A stretch of DNA of 64,000 nucleotides from Actinomycetota bacterium (GTDB lineage: Bacteria; Actinomycetota; Acidimicrobiia; Acidimicrobiales; Ilumatobacteraceae): the NCBI GenBank assembly GCA_963169665.1, contig CAUJET010000147.1, positions 55,406-119,405 on the forward strand, written 5' to 3'. Under the pieces are notes generated by a model, which was not told where the DNA came from, ran no database searches, and worked only from the letters and a program-made list of their open reading frames with translations. Positions 41,926 through 52,357 of the stretch are shown one piece after another (the first letter of the stretch is position 1; every line of letters starts with the position of its first letter). A program made the translations under genes and the position numbers.

Positions 41926-42918
41926 CTACCGACCGCTCGCGAGGGTGACCAGCCGGCCGAGATCCGGCTCCGTCCCCACCGCGATCACCACGTCGCCGGC
42001 GTGGATCGTCGTGTCGGGATCAGGGTTCGACCGGAACGCCCCATCCGCACCGCGGACCGCGAGGACGAGGACGCCCGCCTGCTGTCGCAGGTCGAGATCG
42101 CGGAGCGTGCGGTCGGCGAGGGACGAGCCCGGTGGCACCACGACCTCCTGCATGCGGAACTCCATGCTGCGCTCGTGCATCACCACGTCGATGAACTCCG
42201 CAACGTGGGGCCTCACGACGTAGCTCGCCATGCGTGCCGCACCGAGCTCCTGCGGGTTCACGACGCGGTCGGCACCGGCTCGGGCGAGCTTGCCGATGCT
42301 GTCCTCCTGACGGGCGCGGGCGACGATGAACAGACCCGGGTTCAGTGTGCGGCCCGACAGGGTGACGAACAGGTTGGCCGCGTCGTCGGCGAGCGCGGCG
42401 ACGAGCGTGGCGGCACGGTCGATGCCGGCCGCCCGCAGCGTGTCGTCGAGCGTCGCGTCGCCCACCACCGTCGGATAGGTGACGCCCTGCACCCGGGTCG
42501 CGTCGCTGTCGACGACCACCACCTGTCTGCCCGCCTGGGCCAGGTCGCCGGCAACCGCTCGTCCCACCCGCCCCCACCCGCACAGCACCACGTGCCCCGA
42601 CATGTCGGCGATCTTGCGATCCATCCGTCGCCTCCCCACGATCTCGCGCAACTGACCCTCGACCACCACCTGCACCACGAGCGTGAAGGTGTAGAGCACC
42701 AACCCCACGCCGACCACGATCAGGAAGATCGTGAACACCTGCTCGCCTGCGCCGAACTCGCCGAGCTCGCGGAACCCCACCGTGGTCACCGTGGTGACCG
42801 TCTGGTACAACGCGTCGAGCAGCGACAGCCCGAATGCCATGTAGCCGACCGTGCCGAGGACGATCACGAGCCCCACACCGAGCGCCGCGAGGCGGAGCCT
42901 GGCGAGGGGGCTGGTCAT
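41926..42918 (-). CDS. Two-helix potassium channel with RCK domains (Kch/TrkA-like)
   Basis: A 330-aa protein. Helix 1 (AALGVGLVIVLGTVGYMAFG), a pore loop with filter TVTTVGF and helix 2 (VFTIFLIVVGVGLVLYTFTL) are followed by a TrkA-N nucleotide-binding domain (VVLCGWGRVGRAVA, VVVVDSDATR) and a TrkA-C domain (DLDLRQQAGVLVLAV). This is a bacterial MthK/Kch-like layout. The ATG at 42918 was chosen because MTSPLARLRLAAL leads straight into the first helix. It starts back to back with the sugar importer operon (135 bp between starts). The ligand of the RCK domain is unknown. Confidence 0.9.
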   Translation of the reverse strand: MTSPLARLRLAALGVGLVIVLGTVGYMAFGLSLLDALYQTVTTVTTVGFRELGEFGAGEQVFTIFLIVVGVGLVLYTFTLVVQVVVEGQLREIVGRRRMDRKIADMSGHVVLCGWGRVGRAVAGDLAQAGRQVVVVDSDATRVQGVTYPTVVGDATLDDTLRAAGIDRAATLVAALADDAANLFVTLSGRTLNPGLFIVARARQEDSIGKLARAGADRVVNPQELGAARMASYVVRPHVAEFIDVVMHERSMEFRMQEVVVPPGSSLADRTLRDLDLRQQAGVLVLAVRGADGAFRSNPDPDTTIHAGDVVIAVGTEPDLGRLVTLASGR

Positions 42919-43053
42919 GGCGCGAACGCTAGCCACGGTCCCCTCGGCGATCCGAAGCCCCCGCAGATCCGGACCGGATCGTCCGCATGAACCGCCGATG
43001 AACGTGACCACCGACCCTGTGGGCGCGTCGGTCGGATGTCCTACTGTGCGCCT

Positions 43054-44051
<998 letters not shown>

Positions 44052-44055
<4 letters not shown>

Positions 44056-44951
44056 CGCGCGACGCGGCGTCGCGTCGACGCTGGCGTGACGCGCCGCTCG
44101 CGCTGGCGATGCTGGCGCCATCGTTGATCGTGCTCGGCGCGTTCGTGCTGTACCCGTTGGCGCGGGCCTTCTGGCTCGGGCACCAGCGGTGCGACCCGAC
44201 CGGCGCGAACTGTCGCAGCAACGGGTGGGACCAGTACCTCGACGTGTTCCGGAGCGAGGAGTTCCAGCAGGCCTTCGGCGTCACGTTCCGGTTCGCCGTG
44301 CTCACCGTGCCCGTCGGCCTCGCGCTCGGTGTCGGCCTCGCCGTGCTCGCCGACAAGCAGCTGCGCGGCATGGGCTTCTTCCGCACGGTCTTCTCGTCGA
44401 CGGTGGCCACCAGCGTCGCCGTCGCCTCGCTCATGTGGTTCTTCCTCCTCAACCCGAGCGTCGGCGTGCTCGCCGACTGGATCGGTGGGGTCGCGAAGAA
44501 CCCGGGCCTGCTCCAGGACGAGGACACCGCGCTGTGGGCCGTCGCGATCAGCAGTATCTGGGCCAACCTCGGGTTCACGTTCATCGTCGTCACCGCCGGT
44601 CTGCAGAGCATCCCCGCCGACCTGTACGAGAGCGCCTACGTCGACGGGGCGAGCGGATGGATGCGGTTCACCAACGTGACCCTGCCGATGCTCGGGCCCA
44701 CCCTGTTGTTCGCCGGTGTGGTGCTCACCAGCCGGGCCTTCCAGAGCTACGGCGAGTTCGACCTCCTCACCGGCGGCGGGCCCAACGGCTCGACGACCTC
44801 GCTGACGTACCTCGTGTACGGCAACAACTCGATCATCAAGAACAACAGCGGACTGCAGGCCGCGGTGGCCGTGCTGTTGTTCGCGGTGCTGCTCGTGCTG
44901 TCGCTCGCGCAGATCCGGGGCGTGGAACGGCGGGTGCACTATGGCAACTAG
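44052..44951 (+). CDS. Sugar ABC importer permease, UgpA/MalF-like
   Basis: A 299-aa permease with six helices beginning ALAMLAPSLIVLGAFVLYPL. The EAA motif that docks the ATPase is YESAYVDGASGWMRFTNVTLPMLGPT. It overlaps the ATPase gene by 4 bp and the next permease by 11 bp (in another frame), so the membrane subunits are translated together. The family moves oligosaccharides or glycerol-3-phosphate; the substrate is not predictable here. Confidence 0.92.
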
Positions 44952-45771
44952 CACCATGCCGCGCGGGTGGCGCCTCGCCGGTCGCTACACGCTGCTGATC
45001 GTGCTCACCATCGTGGTCCTGTTCCCGATCTGGGTGATGCTGGTCGGCGCCCTGAAGCCGGGCAACAAGGTGCTGCAGGATCCGCTCCTGCCCACGCACG
45101 TCACGTTCGACACGCTCCGCGAGGCGTGGCGCGACGGCAACCTCGGCCGGGCGCTCGTGAACTCCACGATCGTCGCCCTCATCGTCACCGTCGCCCAGGT
45201 GGTCACCGCGGTGCTGTCCGCGTACGCCTTCGCGTTCTTGCGGTTCCCCGGTCGCACGTTCGTGTTCGGCGTGTTCCTCGCCACCTTGCTGGTGCCGTTC
45301 GAGGCGACCGTCGTCGTCAACCGCTCCACCGTGCAGGACCTCGGATGGCTCAACAGCTACCAGGGTCTGGCGGTGCCGTTCCTCGCGACCGCGTTCGGCA
45401 CGTTCCTCGTACGCCAGGTGTTCCTCACCCTGCCGAAGGATCTGCGCGAGGCGGCCCGCATGGACGGCCTCGGACACCTCGGCTTCCTCCGCGAGGTGGC
45501 GGTGCCGCTCGCCCGCCCGACACTCGGTGCGCTCGCGCTGTTCGGCTTCCTGAGCACCTGGAACCAGTACCTGTGGCCCACGACGATCAGCACCGACGAC
45601 GACTGGAACACGGTCCAGAGCGGACTGCGCGCACTCGCCCAGGCACAGATCGACAAGCCCAATCTGGTCATCGCCGGCACGGTCATCGTGGCGCTGCCGA
45701 TCTTCGTGATCCTGCTCGTCTTCCAACGCCAGCTGGTGCGAGGCCTCACCGCCGGGGCGGTGAAGGGATGA
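44941..45771 (+). CDS. Sugar ABC importer permease, UgpE/MalG-like
   Basis: A 276-aa permease. The first helix is YTLLIVLTIVVLFPIWVMLVGAL; the EAA loop reads REAARMDGLGHLGFLREVAVPLARPTLG. The ATG at 44941 lies inside the end of the first permease gene. Its stop overlaps the receptor gene start (ATGA). It forms the second half of the channel. The pattern KPGNKVLQDP between helices 1 and 2 is typical of MalG-like proteins. Confidence 0.92.
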   Translation: MATSTMPRGWRLAGRYTLLIVLTIVVLFPIWVMLVGALKPGNKVLQDPLLPTHVTFDTLREAWRDGNLGRALVNSTIVALIVTVAQVVTAVLSAYAFAFLRFPGRTFVFGVFLATLLVPFEATVVVNRSTVQDLGWLNSYQGLAVPFLATAFGTFLVRQVFLTLPKDLREAARMDGLGHLGFLREVAVPLARPTLGALALFGFLSTWNQYLWPTTISTDDDWNTVQSGLRALAQAQIDKPNLVIAGTVIVALPIFVILLVFQRQLVRGLTAGAVKG

Positions 45772-47300
45772 ACCGCCGTCGCCGACCGGCGGCCGCCGGA
45801 GCCGTGCTCGGATGCCTGCTGCTCGCTGCGTGCGGGTCGGGCAAGAGCATCCTCGAGGCCGGCAACGAGCCGAGGCCCACCGCTGCGCCCGTCACCACGC
45901 TGCCGGGGCAGACCACGGTGCCCGGACAGACGACGGTGCCGACGGCGCCGCCCACCACCGAGCCGCGGCCGATCGACTCCCTGCCCCCGTGCGACATGGC
46001 CGCCCTCGACGAGGCGGCCGCCGACGGACCCGTGGAGATCCTGTTCTGGCACGGCATGTCGAACGAGCTCGGACGCGAGCTCGAACGGATCGTCGACCAG
46101 TTCAACGCGTCGCAGGACCGGGTCGAGGTGAGCCTCGAGTTCCAGGGCGGGTACGAGCAGACGATCGACAAGTACCTCCAGAGCGACACCGACAACCGTC
46201 CCGATCTCGTGCAGATGCCCGAGTACACCGTGCAGCTGATGGTCGACACGCAGAGCAACGTGCCGGTGCAGGCCTGCATGGAGGACGCCGGCTACGACGC
46301 GTCGCGCATCCTGCCCACCGCGCTCGATGCGTATGCGACCGAGAGCATCCAGTGGGCGATGCCGTTCAACGTCAGCAACCCGGTCCTCTACTACAACAAG
46401 AAGGTCTTCCGGGATGCCGGGCTCGACCCCGAGGCGCCGCCGCTCACCCTCGAGCAGCTCGGCGAGTACGGCCGGACGATCCAGGCGACGGGTGCCGCCT
46501 CCTACGGAGTGGCGTTCGACAGCGCGCCCGACGGGGGCGGCGGATGGTTCCTCGAGCAGTGGCTCGCGAAGGAGGGAGAGTTCTACAGCGACAACGCCAA
46601 CGGCCGCAGCGCGCCTTCCACCCGGGTGCTGTTCGACGGGCCCACCGGCGTCGAGCTCCTGACGGGACTGCAGGACATCCTCACGACCGGCGGCGGTGTC
46701 TACGTCGGCGAGAACCCGAGCGGCACCGACGCCTTCCTGAAGCTCGCCGACGCGTCGACGCCCGCGTCGATGACCATCTCCACCTCGGCCGCGCTCGGAT
46801 CGGTGCTGCAGTTCGTGGAAGGCGGGATCATCCCAGGGATCGGCGTCGAGGACCTCGGTGTCGGCCCGATGCCGAGCCCGAGCGGCGCACCCGGCACGCT
46901 GATCGGCGGCGCCTCGCTGTGGATCACCGAGGGCCGCGGCGATGCCGAGGCCGCAGCATCGTTCGAGTTCATCAGCTACCTCGTGAGCCCGGAGATCCAG
47001 TCGGAGTGGGCTGCCGCGACGGGGTACGTGCCGGTCAACGCCGGCGCCGTCGAGCTCGATCCACTGCGTGCGGTCTACACCGGCGACCCGAGGTTCCGGG
47101 TCGCCTACGACCAGGTCGCCCAGACCCCGGACGTCCCCACCTCGAACGGCCCCGTGCTCGGCCCGCTGCGCGAGGTACGGGTCACGGCGGCATCGGCGAT
47201 GGCACAGATCATGAACGGCGCCGAACCACAGGCGGCGCTCACGGACGCCGCCACGCTGGCCAACGCGCTGATCGCCGACTACAACGCCCGCCGCGGCTGA
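45768..47300 (+). CDS. Sugar ABC importer solute-binding lipoprotein, UgpB-like
   Basis: A 510-aa receptor. The signal peptide ends in the lipobox LAAC (Cys22); a Thr/Pro-rich tether follows. The mature domain begins VEILFWHGMSNELGRELERIVDQFN, with LVQMPEYTVQLMVDTQ and AMPFNVSNPVLYYNKKVFRDAGLDPE, typical of SBP_bac_8 (sugar, glycerol-3-phosphate) receptors. The FNVSNPVLYYN segment is the hinge and ligand part in UgpB. It is the last gene in the operon, so the receptor is made from the same message as the channel. Ligand: possibly a polyol phosphate or sugar. Confidence 0.9.
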   Translation: MNRRRRPAAAGAVLGCLLLAACGSGKSILEAGNEPRPTAAPVTTLPGQTTVPGQTTVPTAPPTTEPRPIDSLPPCDMAALDEAAADGPVEILFWHGMSNELGRELERIVDQFNASQDRVEVSLEFQGGYEQTIDKYLQSDTDNRPDLVQMPEYTVQLMVDTQSNVPVQACMEDAGYDASRILPTALDAYATESIQWAMPFNVSNPVLYYNKKVFRDAGLDPEAPPLTLEQLGEYGRTIQATGAASYGVAFDSAPDGGGGWFLEQWLAKEGEFYSDNANGRSAPSTRVLFDGPTGVELLTGLQDILTTGGGVYVGENPSGTDAFLKLADASTPASMTISTSAALGSVLQFVEGGIIPGIGVEDLGVGPMPSPSGAPGTLIGGASLWITEGRGDAEAAASFEFISYLVSPEIQSEWAAATGYVPVNAGAVELDPLRAVYTGDPRFRVAYDQVAQTPDVPTSNGPVLGPLREVRVTAASAMAQIMNGAEPQAALTDAATLANALIADYNARRG

Positions 47301-47380
47301 ACCGCCCGACGGAGACGAGCGGCCTGCCGACCGGCCGTGTGGGCGAGGCCGCGCCACACCCCGCGGATAGCCTCGGCGCC

Positions 47381-47935
47381 ATGGCCACTCCCTTCCCCGC
47401 CCTCGATGGTTCCGCGCCCAAGCAGCAGCAGTTCAAGGAGGCGCCCGAGCTCGGGATCGACACCTCCAAGCGCTACACGGCCACCATGGAGACCACGCTC
47501 GGCACGATCGTGATCGCCCTCGACGCGATCAACGCCCCGAAGACCGTGAACAACTTCGTCTTCCTCGCCGCGCAGCACTACTACGACGGCGTCATCTTCC
47601 ACCGCATCATCAACGGCTTCATGTGCCAGGGCGGCGATCCCACCGGCACCGGCCGCGGCGGCCCCGGCTACCGCTTCGACGACGAGCCCGTGAAGCAGCG
47701 CTACCAGATCGGTTCGGTCGCGATGGCCAACGCCGGCCCCAACACCAACGGCAGCCAGTTCTTCCTCATCAGCGGGCAGAGCGGCGTGCAGCTGCCGCCG
47801 CAGTACAACCACTTCGGCCAGATCGTGAAGGGCCTCGAGGTCCTCGACGCGATGCAGCGGGTCGACACCGATCGCGGCGACCGTCCTCGCGAGGACGTGG
47901 TGATCAACTCGGTCACCATCACCGTCGCCGACTGA
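47381..47935 (+). CDS. Cyclophilin-type peptidyl-prolyl isomerase
   Basis: A 184-aa cytoplasmic cyclophilin that speeds prolyl cis-trans isomerisation. The central motif FHRIINGFMCQGGDPTGTGRGGPGY and the second motif ANAGPNTNGSQFFLISG carry the active-site Arg and the substrate-binding Phe, Gln and His residues, all conserved. A short N-terminal segment (LDGSAPKQQQFKEAPELGID) precedes the fold; there is no signal peptide. Start ATG 47381 is favoured because the frame is open further upstream only as a shadow of the receptor gene. It stands alone, 80 bp after the importer operon. Confidence 0.95.
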   Translation: MATPFPALDGSAPKQQQFKEAPELGIDTSKRYTATMETTLGTIVIALDAINAPKTVNNFVFLAAQHYYDGVIFHRIINGFMCQGGDPTGTGRGGPGYRFDDEPVKQRYQIGSVAMANAGPNTNGSQFFLISGQSGVQLPPQYNHFGQIVKGLEVLDAMQRVDTDRGDRPREDVVINSVTITVAD

Positions 47936-47987
47936 CCGCCCACCCGACCGCCGAACGACCGGTCCGACCTCGACGGCCGCTGGTTCC

Positions 47988-49190
47988 ATGACCGTCGAGC
48001 TCTCCCTCGCACAGGCACGCCGCATCTCGCTCGCGGCGCAGGGATTCACCGATCCGCGCCCCACCGGGCGTGTCGATCGCCGGCACCTGCGCCGCGTGCT
48101 CGAGCGCATCGGCATCATCCAGATCGACTCGGTGAACGTGTTGGTGCGCAGCCAGGAACTGCCGCTGTTCGCCCGGCTCGGCCCACACCCACGTTCGCTC
48201 ATCCCCGACGCGACCGCCGACGGCGAGCTGTTCGAGTACTGGGTGCACGAGGCCACCCACGTGCCCACCGAGCACTACCACCTGCACCGCTGGCACATGG
48301 CCCGCGACCACAAGTGGGGCCGGTACTTCCAGCTGCGTGAACGGCGCCCCGGTTACATCGAGGAGGTGTTGCAGCGGGTGGCCGACGACGGTCCCTTGGC
48401 GGCCGGCGACCTCGAGCAGCGCGTCGGCAAGAAGGGCACGTGGTGGGACTGGGACGACGGCAAGGTCGCGCTCGAGCACCTCTTCTGGAGCGGGCAGATC
48501 TCGGCCCGACGCCGTCCGAGCGACTTCGCTCGCATCTACGACCTCACCGAGCGGGTCATCCCTGCGCACGTCCTCGCCAGGCCGGTGCCCTCGGAGACCG
48601 AGGCGCGCAAGGAACTGCTCGTGCTCGCCGCACGCCACCACGGGGTGGGGACGATGGACGACCTCACCGACTACCACCGGCAGAAGAACGCGCCGTGCAA
48701 GCCGCTGCTGGCCGAACTGGTGGAGGAAGGTCGGCTGTTGCCCGCACGCGTCGAGGGGTGGGACAAACCGGCGTTCCTGCATCCCGAGGTGGCGCGGCCG
48801 CGTCGGGTGGCGGCGCGAGCGCTGCTCAGCCCGTTCGACCCGGTGGTCTGGCACCGCGATCGTGCGCTGCGCCTGTTCGGCTTCCACTACCGCATCGAGA
48901 TCTACGTCCCCCAGCCCAAGCGGCAGTACGGCTACTACGTGTTGCCGTTCCTGCTCGGCGACCGGCTGGTGGCCCGCGTCGATCTGAAGGCCGACCGCGC
49001 TGCCGGGACCCTGCTGGTGCCGGGCGCCTTCGGCGAGCTGGGCGTGCCGACGGCCGAGGTCGCCGACGCGCTCGCTGCGGAGCTCGCCTCGATGGCCGGA
49101 TGGCTCGGCCTGGAGCGGGTGGTCGTGGGCGCCCGGGGCGACCTCGCCTCGCCGCTCACGAGCGCCGTCGCTCACTACGCTCGCTCGTGA
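47988..49190 (+). CDS. AlkX/YcaQ-type DNA glycosylase (HTH_42 family)
   Basis: A 400-aa protein of the winged-helix HTH_42 family. The catalytic QxD motif characteristic of AlkX/YcaQ is IIQIDSVN (Gln45, Asp47), as opposed to QxQ of AlkZ. Other conserved parts are FEYWVHEATHVP and LLSPFDPVVWHRDRALRLFGFHYRIEIYVP. AlkX enzymes remove bulky alkylated bases and unhook interstrand crosslinks. Start ATG 47988. It ends in a TGA that overlaps the next ATG by one base. It could protect against alkylating antibiotics. Confidence 0.88.
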   Translation: MTVELSLAQARRISLAAQGFTDPRPTGRVDRRHLRRVLERIGIIQIDSVNVLVRSQELPLFARLGPHPRSLIPDATADGELFEYWVHEATHVPTEHYHLHRWHMARDHKWGRYFQLRERRPGYIEEVLQRVADDGPLAAGDLEQRVGKKGTWWDWDDGKVALEHLFWSGQISARRRPSDFARIYDLTERVIPAHVLARPVPSETEARKELLVLAARHHGVGTMDDLTDYHRQKNAPCKPLLAELVEEGRLLPARVEGWDKPAFLHPEVARPRRVAARALLSPFDPVVWHRDRALRLFGFHYRIEIYVPQPKRQYGYYVLPFLLGDRLVARVDLKADRAAGTLLVPGAFGELGVPTAEVADALAAELASMAGWLGLERVVVGARGDLASPLTSAVAHYARS

Positions 49191-50389
49191 TGTCCGACCC
49201 GTCTGCACCATCCGAGCGCGACAGCCGCGATCTCGACGACGGCGACGTGCACGGCCCGTCGGAGCGGATGCCCCGTTGGGTGTGGCGTGCCGTCGCCGTG
49301 TTCTGGTCGGGTGCGCTCCTCGCACTGGTGGCCAGGGAGCTGTTCGGCAAGCTGAGCGACCTGCTGGTGATCCTCCTGGTCTCGCTCTTCTTGTCGCTCG
49401 CGGTGGAGCCAGGGGTCAACCGACTCGCCCGACGGGGATGGCGGCGCGGCTCGGCCACCGGGCTGATCCTCGCCAGCGTCGTGACGATCCTGCTGATCTT
49501 CGTGGTCGCGATCGGCACGCTCGTGGCGAGCCAGATCGCCGACCTGCTGCGGAATTCCGAGACGTACGTGACGCGCACGGTCGACTTCCTCAACGACACC
49601 TTCGACACCAACATCGACCCGGCCGACGTCATCGCCGAGATCCAGGACGAGGACGGGCGCATCCAGCAGTTCATCACCGACCAGGGTGACGAGGCGGTGC
49701 GCGTGTCGTTGAGCGCGCTGGGCGTGCTGTTCGAGGCCTTGACCGTGATGCTGTTCGCCTTCTACCTCGTCGCCGACGGACCGAGGTTGCGGCGCGTCAT
49801 CTGCAGCCGATTGCGCCCGGCGCGACAGCGTCGGGTGCTGGAGGCGTGGGAGCTCGCCATCGAGAAGACCGGTGGCTACCTCTACTCGCGGGCGCTGCTC
49901 GCCGGCCTCAGCGCCGTGTTCCACTGGGTGGTGTTCCAGGCGGTGGGCACGCAGGCGCCGCTCGCGCTCGCGCTGTGGGTGGGTCTGATCAGCCAGTTCC
50001 TCCCGGTGGTCGGCACCTACCTCGCCGGGTTGCTGCCGGTGCTCGTCACCCTGATCGACTCGCCCGTGAAGGCGATGGTGATCGCGATCGCGATCGTCGT
50101 CTACCAACAGGTCGAGAACTACGTCTTCGCCCCCCGCATCACGGCGCGCACGATGGAGCTGCACCCGGCACTCGCGTTCGGGTCGGCGATCGCCGGAGGC
50201 GCGGTGCTCGGTGCCGTCGGCGCGATACTCGCCCTGCCGGCGGTCGCGATGGTGCAGGCGCTGATGAGCAACGCCGGACCGCGTTACGAGGTGGTCGACA
50301 CCCACCTCACCGAGGTGCCCCGCCGCCGCGGGGAACGACGACGAGCACCGATGCGGCGACATCCCTCGGATCCGGAGCACCCACGATGA
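49190..50389 (+). CDS. AI-2E family transporter (PerM/TqsA-like)
   Basis: A 399-aa protein with about eight helices: VWRAVAVFWSGALLALVARELFG, LLVILLVSLFLSLAVEPGVNRL, TGLILASVVTILLIFVVAIGTLVA, and near the end YQQVENYVFAPRITARTMELHPALAFGS, which is the conserved C-terminal region of the family. An extracytoplasmic loop runs about 120-180. Members export autoinducer-2, sodium or unknown solutes; naming it an AI-2 exporter would go beyond the sequence. The ATG at 49190 follows a GTG at 49187. It overlaps the glycosylase gene by one base and the asparaginase by 4 bp. Confidence 0.9.
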   Translation: MSDPSAPSERDSRDLDDGDVHGPSERMPRWVWRAVAVFWSGALLALVARELFGKLSDLLVILLVSLFLSLAVEPGVNRLARRGWRRGSATGLILASVVTILLIFVVAIGTLVASQIADLLRNSETYVTRTVDFLNDTFDTNIDPADVIAEIQDEDGRIQQFITDQGDEAVRVSLSALGVLFEALTVMLFAFYLVADGPRLRRVICSRLRPARQRRVLEAWELAIEKTGGYLYSRALLAGLSAVFHWVVFQAVGTQAPLALALWVGLISQFLPVVGTYLAGLLPVLVTLIDSPVKAMVIAIAIVVYQQVENYVFAPRITARTMELHPALAFGSAIAGGAVLGAVGAILALPAVAMVQALMSNAGPRYEVVDTHLTEVPRRRGERRRAPMRRHPSDPEHPR

Positions 50390-51345
50390 GCCTGCCCGAT
50401 GCCTACGTCCCCGTGGCGATCACGAGGCGGAGCGGCTTCGACGAGTCGGTCCATTTCGGCGCACTGGTGGTCCTCGACACCGATGGCCGCGTCGAGCTGT
50501 CGCTCGGCGATCCAGACGTGGCGATCTACCCGCGCAGCTCCAACAAGCCGATGCAGGCGGTCGCGATGGTGCGCGCGGGTCTGCGCGTGGCCCCCGATCT
50601 GCTCGCGCTCGTGTGCGCCAGCCACGACGGCACGCCGGCGCACCTCGACGCTGCCCGGCGGATCCTGGCGTCGGCCGGGCTCGACGAGACGGCGCTCGCC
50701 AACACGGCGTCCTACCCGCTCCACGAGCCGTCGGCGCACGAGGTGTTGCGTCGCGGCGGTGGCAAGACGCCGTTGCAGATGAACTGCAGCGGCAAGCACA
50801 GTGGCATGGTCGCGACGTGCGTGTTGAACGGGTGGCCGCACGACCCGAGCTACCTCGCCCTGCACCACCCGCTGCAGCAGGCCATCACGGCCACCATCGA
50901 GGAACTCGCCGCCGAACGGGTGCCCCAGATCGGCATCGACGGGTGCGGAGCGCCGGCTCATGTGATGAGCCTCACCGGGTTGGCGCGCAGCTTCCGTGCG
51001 ATCGCCACCGGCGACGCGGGCGACGCGGGCGACGCGGTGTACGCGGCGATGGTGGCGCACCCCGAGATGGTCGGCGGCGAGGGCCGCGACGTCACCTCGT
51101 TCATGCGTCACGTCTCCGGGCTGATGGCCAAGGACGGCGCAGACGGCGTCTTCGCCGGCGCCCTGCCCGACGGCCGAGCGATCGCGCTGAAGGTCGCCGA
51201 TGGGGGCGATCGGGCACGCCCGCCGCTGATGCTCGCGGCGCTCGCGCATCTCGGCCTGGCCACCGCCGAGTTGGCCGACTCCGTGGCCGAGCACATCATG
51301 GGTCACGGCCAGGTGGTCGGCGAGGTTCGGGCGTTGCTCGGATGA
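50386..51345 (+). CDS. Rhizobial-type (type II AnsA) L-asparaginase
   Basis: A 319-aa amidohydrolase that converts asparagine to aspartate and ammonia. Motifs conserved in this family: YPRSSNKPMQAVAM, LALVCASHDGTPAHL, MNCSGKHSGM and IGIDGCGAPAHVMSL (the Cys and Lys-Ser elements). No signal peptide is visible, so it is cytoplasmic. A short GDAGDAGDA repeat at about 51019-51045 lies in a variable loop. Overlaps of 4 bp with both neighbours place it in one operon with AI-2E and MBL genes, which has no obvious common theme. Confidence 0.9.
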   Translation: MSLPDAYVPVAITRRSGFDESVHFGALVVLDTDGRVELSLGDPDVAIYPRSSNKPMQAVAMVRAGLRVAPDLLALVCASHDGTPAHLDAARRILASAGLDETALANTASYPLHEPSAHEVLRRGGGKTPLQMNCSGKHSGMVATCVLNGWPHDPSYLALHHPLQQAITATIEELAAERVPQIGIDGCGAPAHVMSLTGLARSFRAIATGDAGDAGDAVYAAMVAHPEMVGGEGRDVTSFMRHVSGLMAKDGADGVFAGALPDGRAIALKVADGGDRARPPLMLAALAHLGLATAELADSVAEHIMGHGQVVGEVRALLG

Positions 51346-52337
51346 GCGGACCGGCACCCATCCCGTTCGTCACGCTCGACGAGCCGCGCTACGGCGAGGT
51401 GGTACCGGTGGCGCCGCTCGTCCGGCGCGTGATCGCCGAGAACCCGTCGAAGTTCACCTACCACGGCACCGGCACCTATCTCGTGGGCGAGGGCGACCAT
51501 GTGGTGGTGATCGATCCGGGTCCCCTGCACGACGGTCACCGAGTGGCGCTCACGGCGGCGCTCGCCGGGCAACGGGTGTCGGCGATCCTCGTCACCCACT
51601 GCCACGCCGACCACTCGCCGCTCGCCGCGTGGTTGGCGGCCGAGACCGGTGCACCGACCGTCGGCTTCGGTCCGCACCCGCGGCTCGACGACCCGGATGC
51701 CGACGATCCGATCACGGGCGACGAGCCTGCGGGTGATTCGGCTGGCGATGCGGCCGGTGATGCGGCCGACGGCGAGGTGAAGATCGAGGAGTCGACCGAC
51801 CACGACTTCGACCCGGTGCAGCGCGTGGTCGACGGCGAGGTTGCCGCAGCAGGTCCGGGCTACACGTTGCGCGCGGTCCACACGCCCGGCCACACGTCAA
51901 ACCACCTCTGCTTCGCGTTCGAGGAACAGGCCGCGTTGTTCACCGGCGACCACATCATGGGGTGGAGCACCACCGTGATCGGCCCGCCCGACGGCGACAT
52001 GCGCGCCTACTTCGACTCGTTGCGCAAGGTGCTCGGCCGCGACGACCGCACGTTCTGGCCCACCCACGGCTCGCCGGTCACCGACACCCGCCCGTTCCTC
52101 GAGGCGTTCCTCGCCCACCGACTCGATCGCGAGGCGCAGGTGCTGGCGGCCGTGCGCAGCGGGCAGACCGACATCGCCGAGATGGTGAAGGTGCTCTACG
52201 CCGGGGTCCGCGAGGAGCTGCACAAGCCGGCCGGTCGCAGTGTGCTCGCCCACCTGATCAAGCTCGTCGGCGACGGCGCGGTGGTCACCGACGGCGACGC
52301 TCGTCCCACGCTCAAGGCCGTCTACCGCGCCGTCTGA
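51342..52337 (+). CDS. MBL-fold metallo-hydrolase (LACTB2-like)
   Basis: A 331-aa metallo-beta-lactamase fold protein. The main motif THCHADHSPLAAWL holds two zinc ligands, HTPGHTSNHLCF and LFTGDHIMGWSTT hold the third and fourth. The C-terminal winged-helix part (AVLAAVRSGQTDIAEMVKVLYAGV) resembles LACTB2/SdpA-type nucleases or thioesterases. An insert of about 35 residues that is Asp/Ala/Gly-rich (GDSAGDAAGDAADGEV) sits between the first and second zinc motifs and is not part of the usual fold. Start ATG 51342 overlaps the asparaginase stop. Substrate unknown. Confidence 0.88.
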   Translation: MSGPAPIPFVTLDEPRYGEVVPVAPLVRRVIAENPSKFTYHGTGTYLVGEGDHVVVIDPGPLHDGHRVALTAALAGQRVSAILVTHCHADHSPLAAWLAAETGAPTVGFGPHPRLDDPDADDPITGDEPAGDSAGDAAGDAADGEVKIEESTDHDFDPVQRVVDGEVAAAGPGYTLRAVHTPGHTSNHLCFAFEEQAALFTGDHIMGWSTTVIGPPDGDMRAYFDSLRKVLGRDDRTFWPTHGSPVTDTRPFLEAFLAHRLDREAQVLAAVRSGQTDIAEMVKVLYAGVREELHKPAGRSVLAHLIKLVGDGAVVTDGDARPTLKAVYRAV

Positions 52338-52357
52338 GCCGGTGATCGCCCCGCCCC

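Noticed and set aside
39180..41948. A very long open frame on the plus strand opposite the GGDEF and ABC1 genes.
   Set aside because: It has no recognisable motifs, is rich in Arg, His and Glu typical of antisense frames in GC-rich DNA, and the minus strand has two clear genes with all family motifs.
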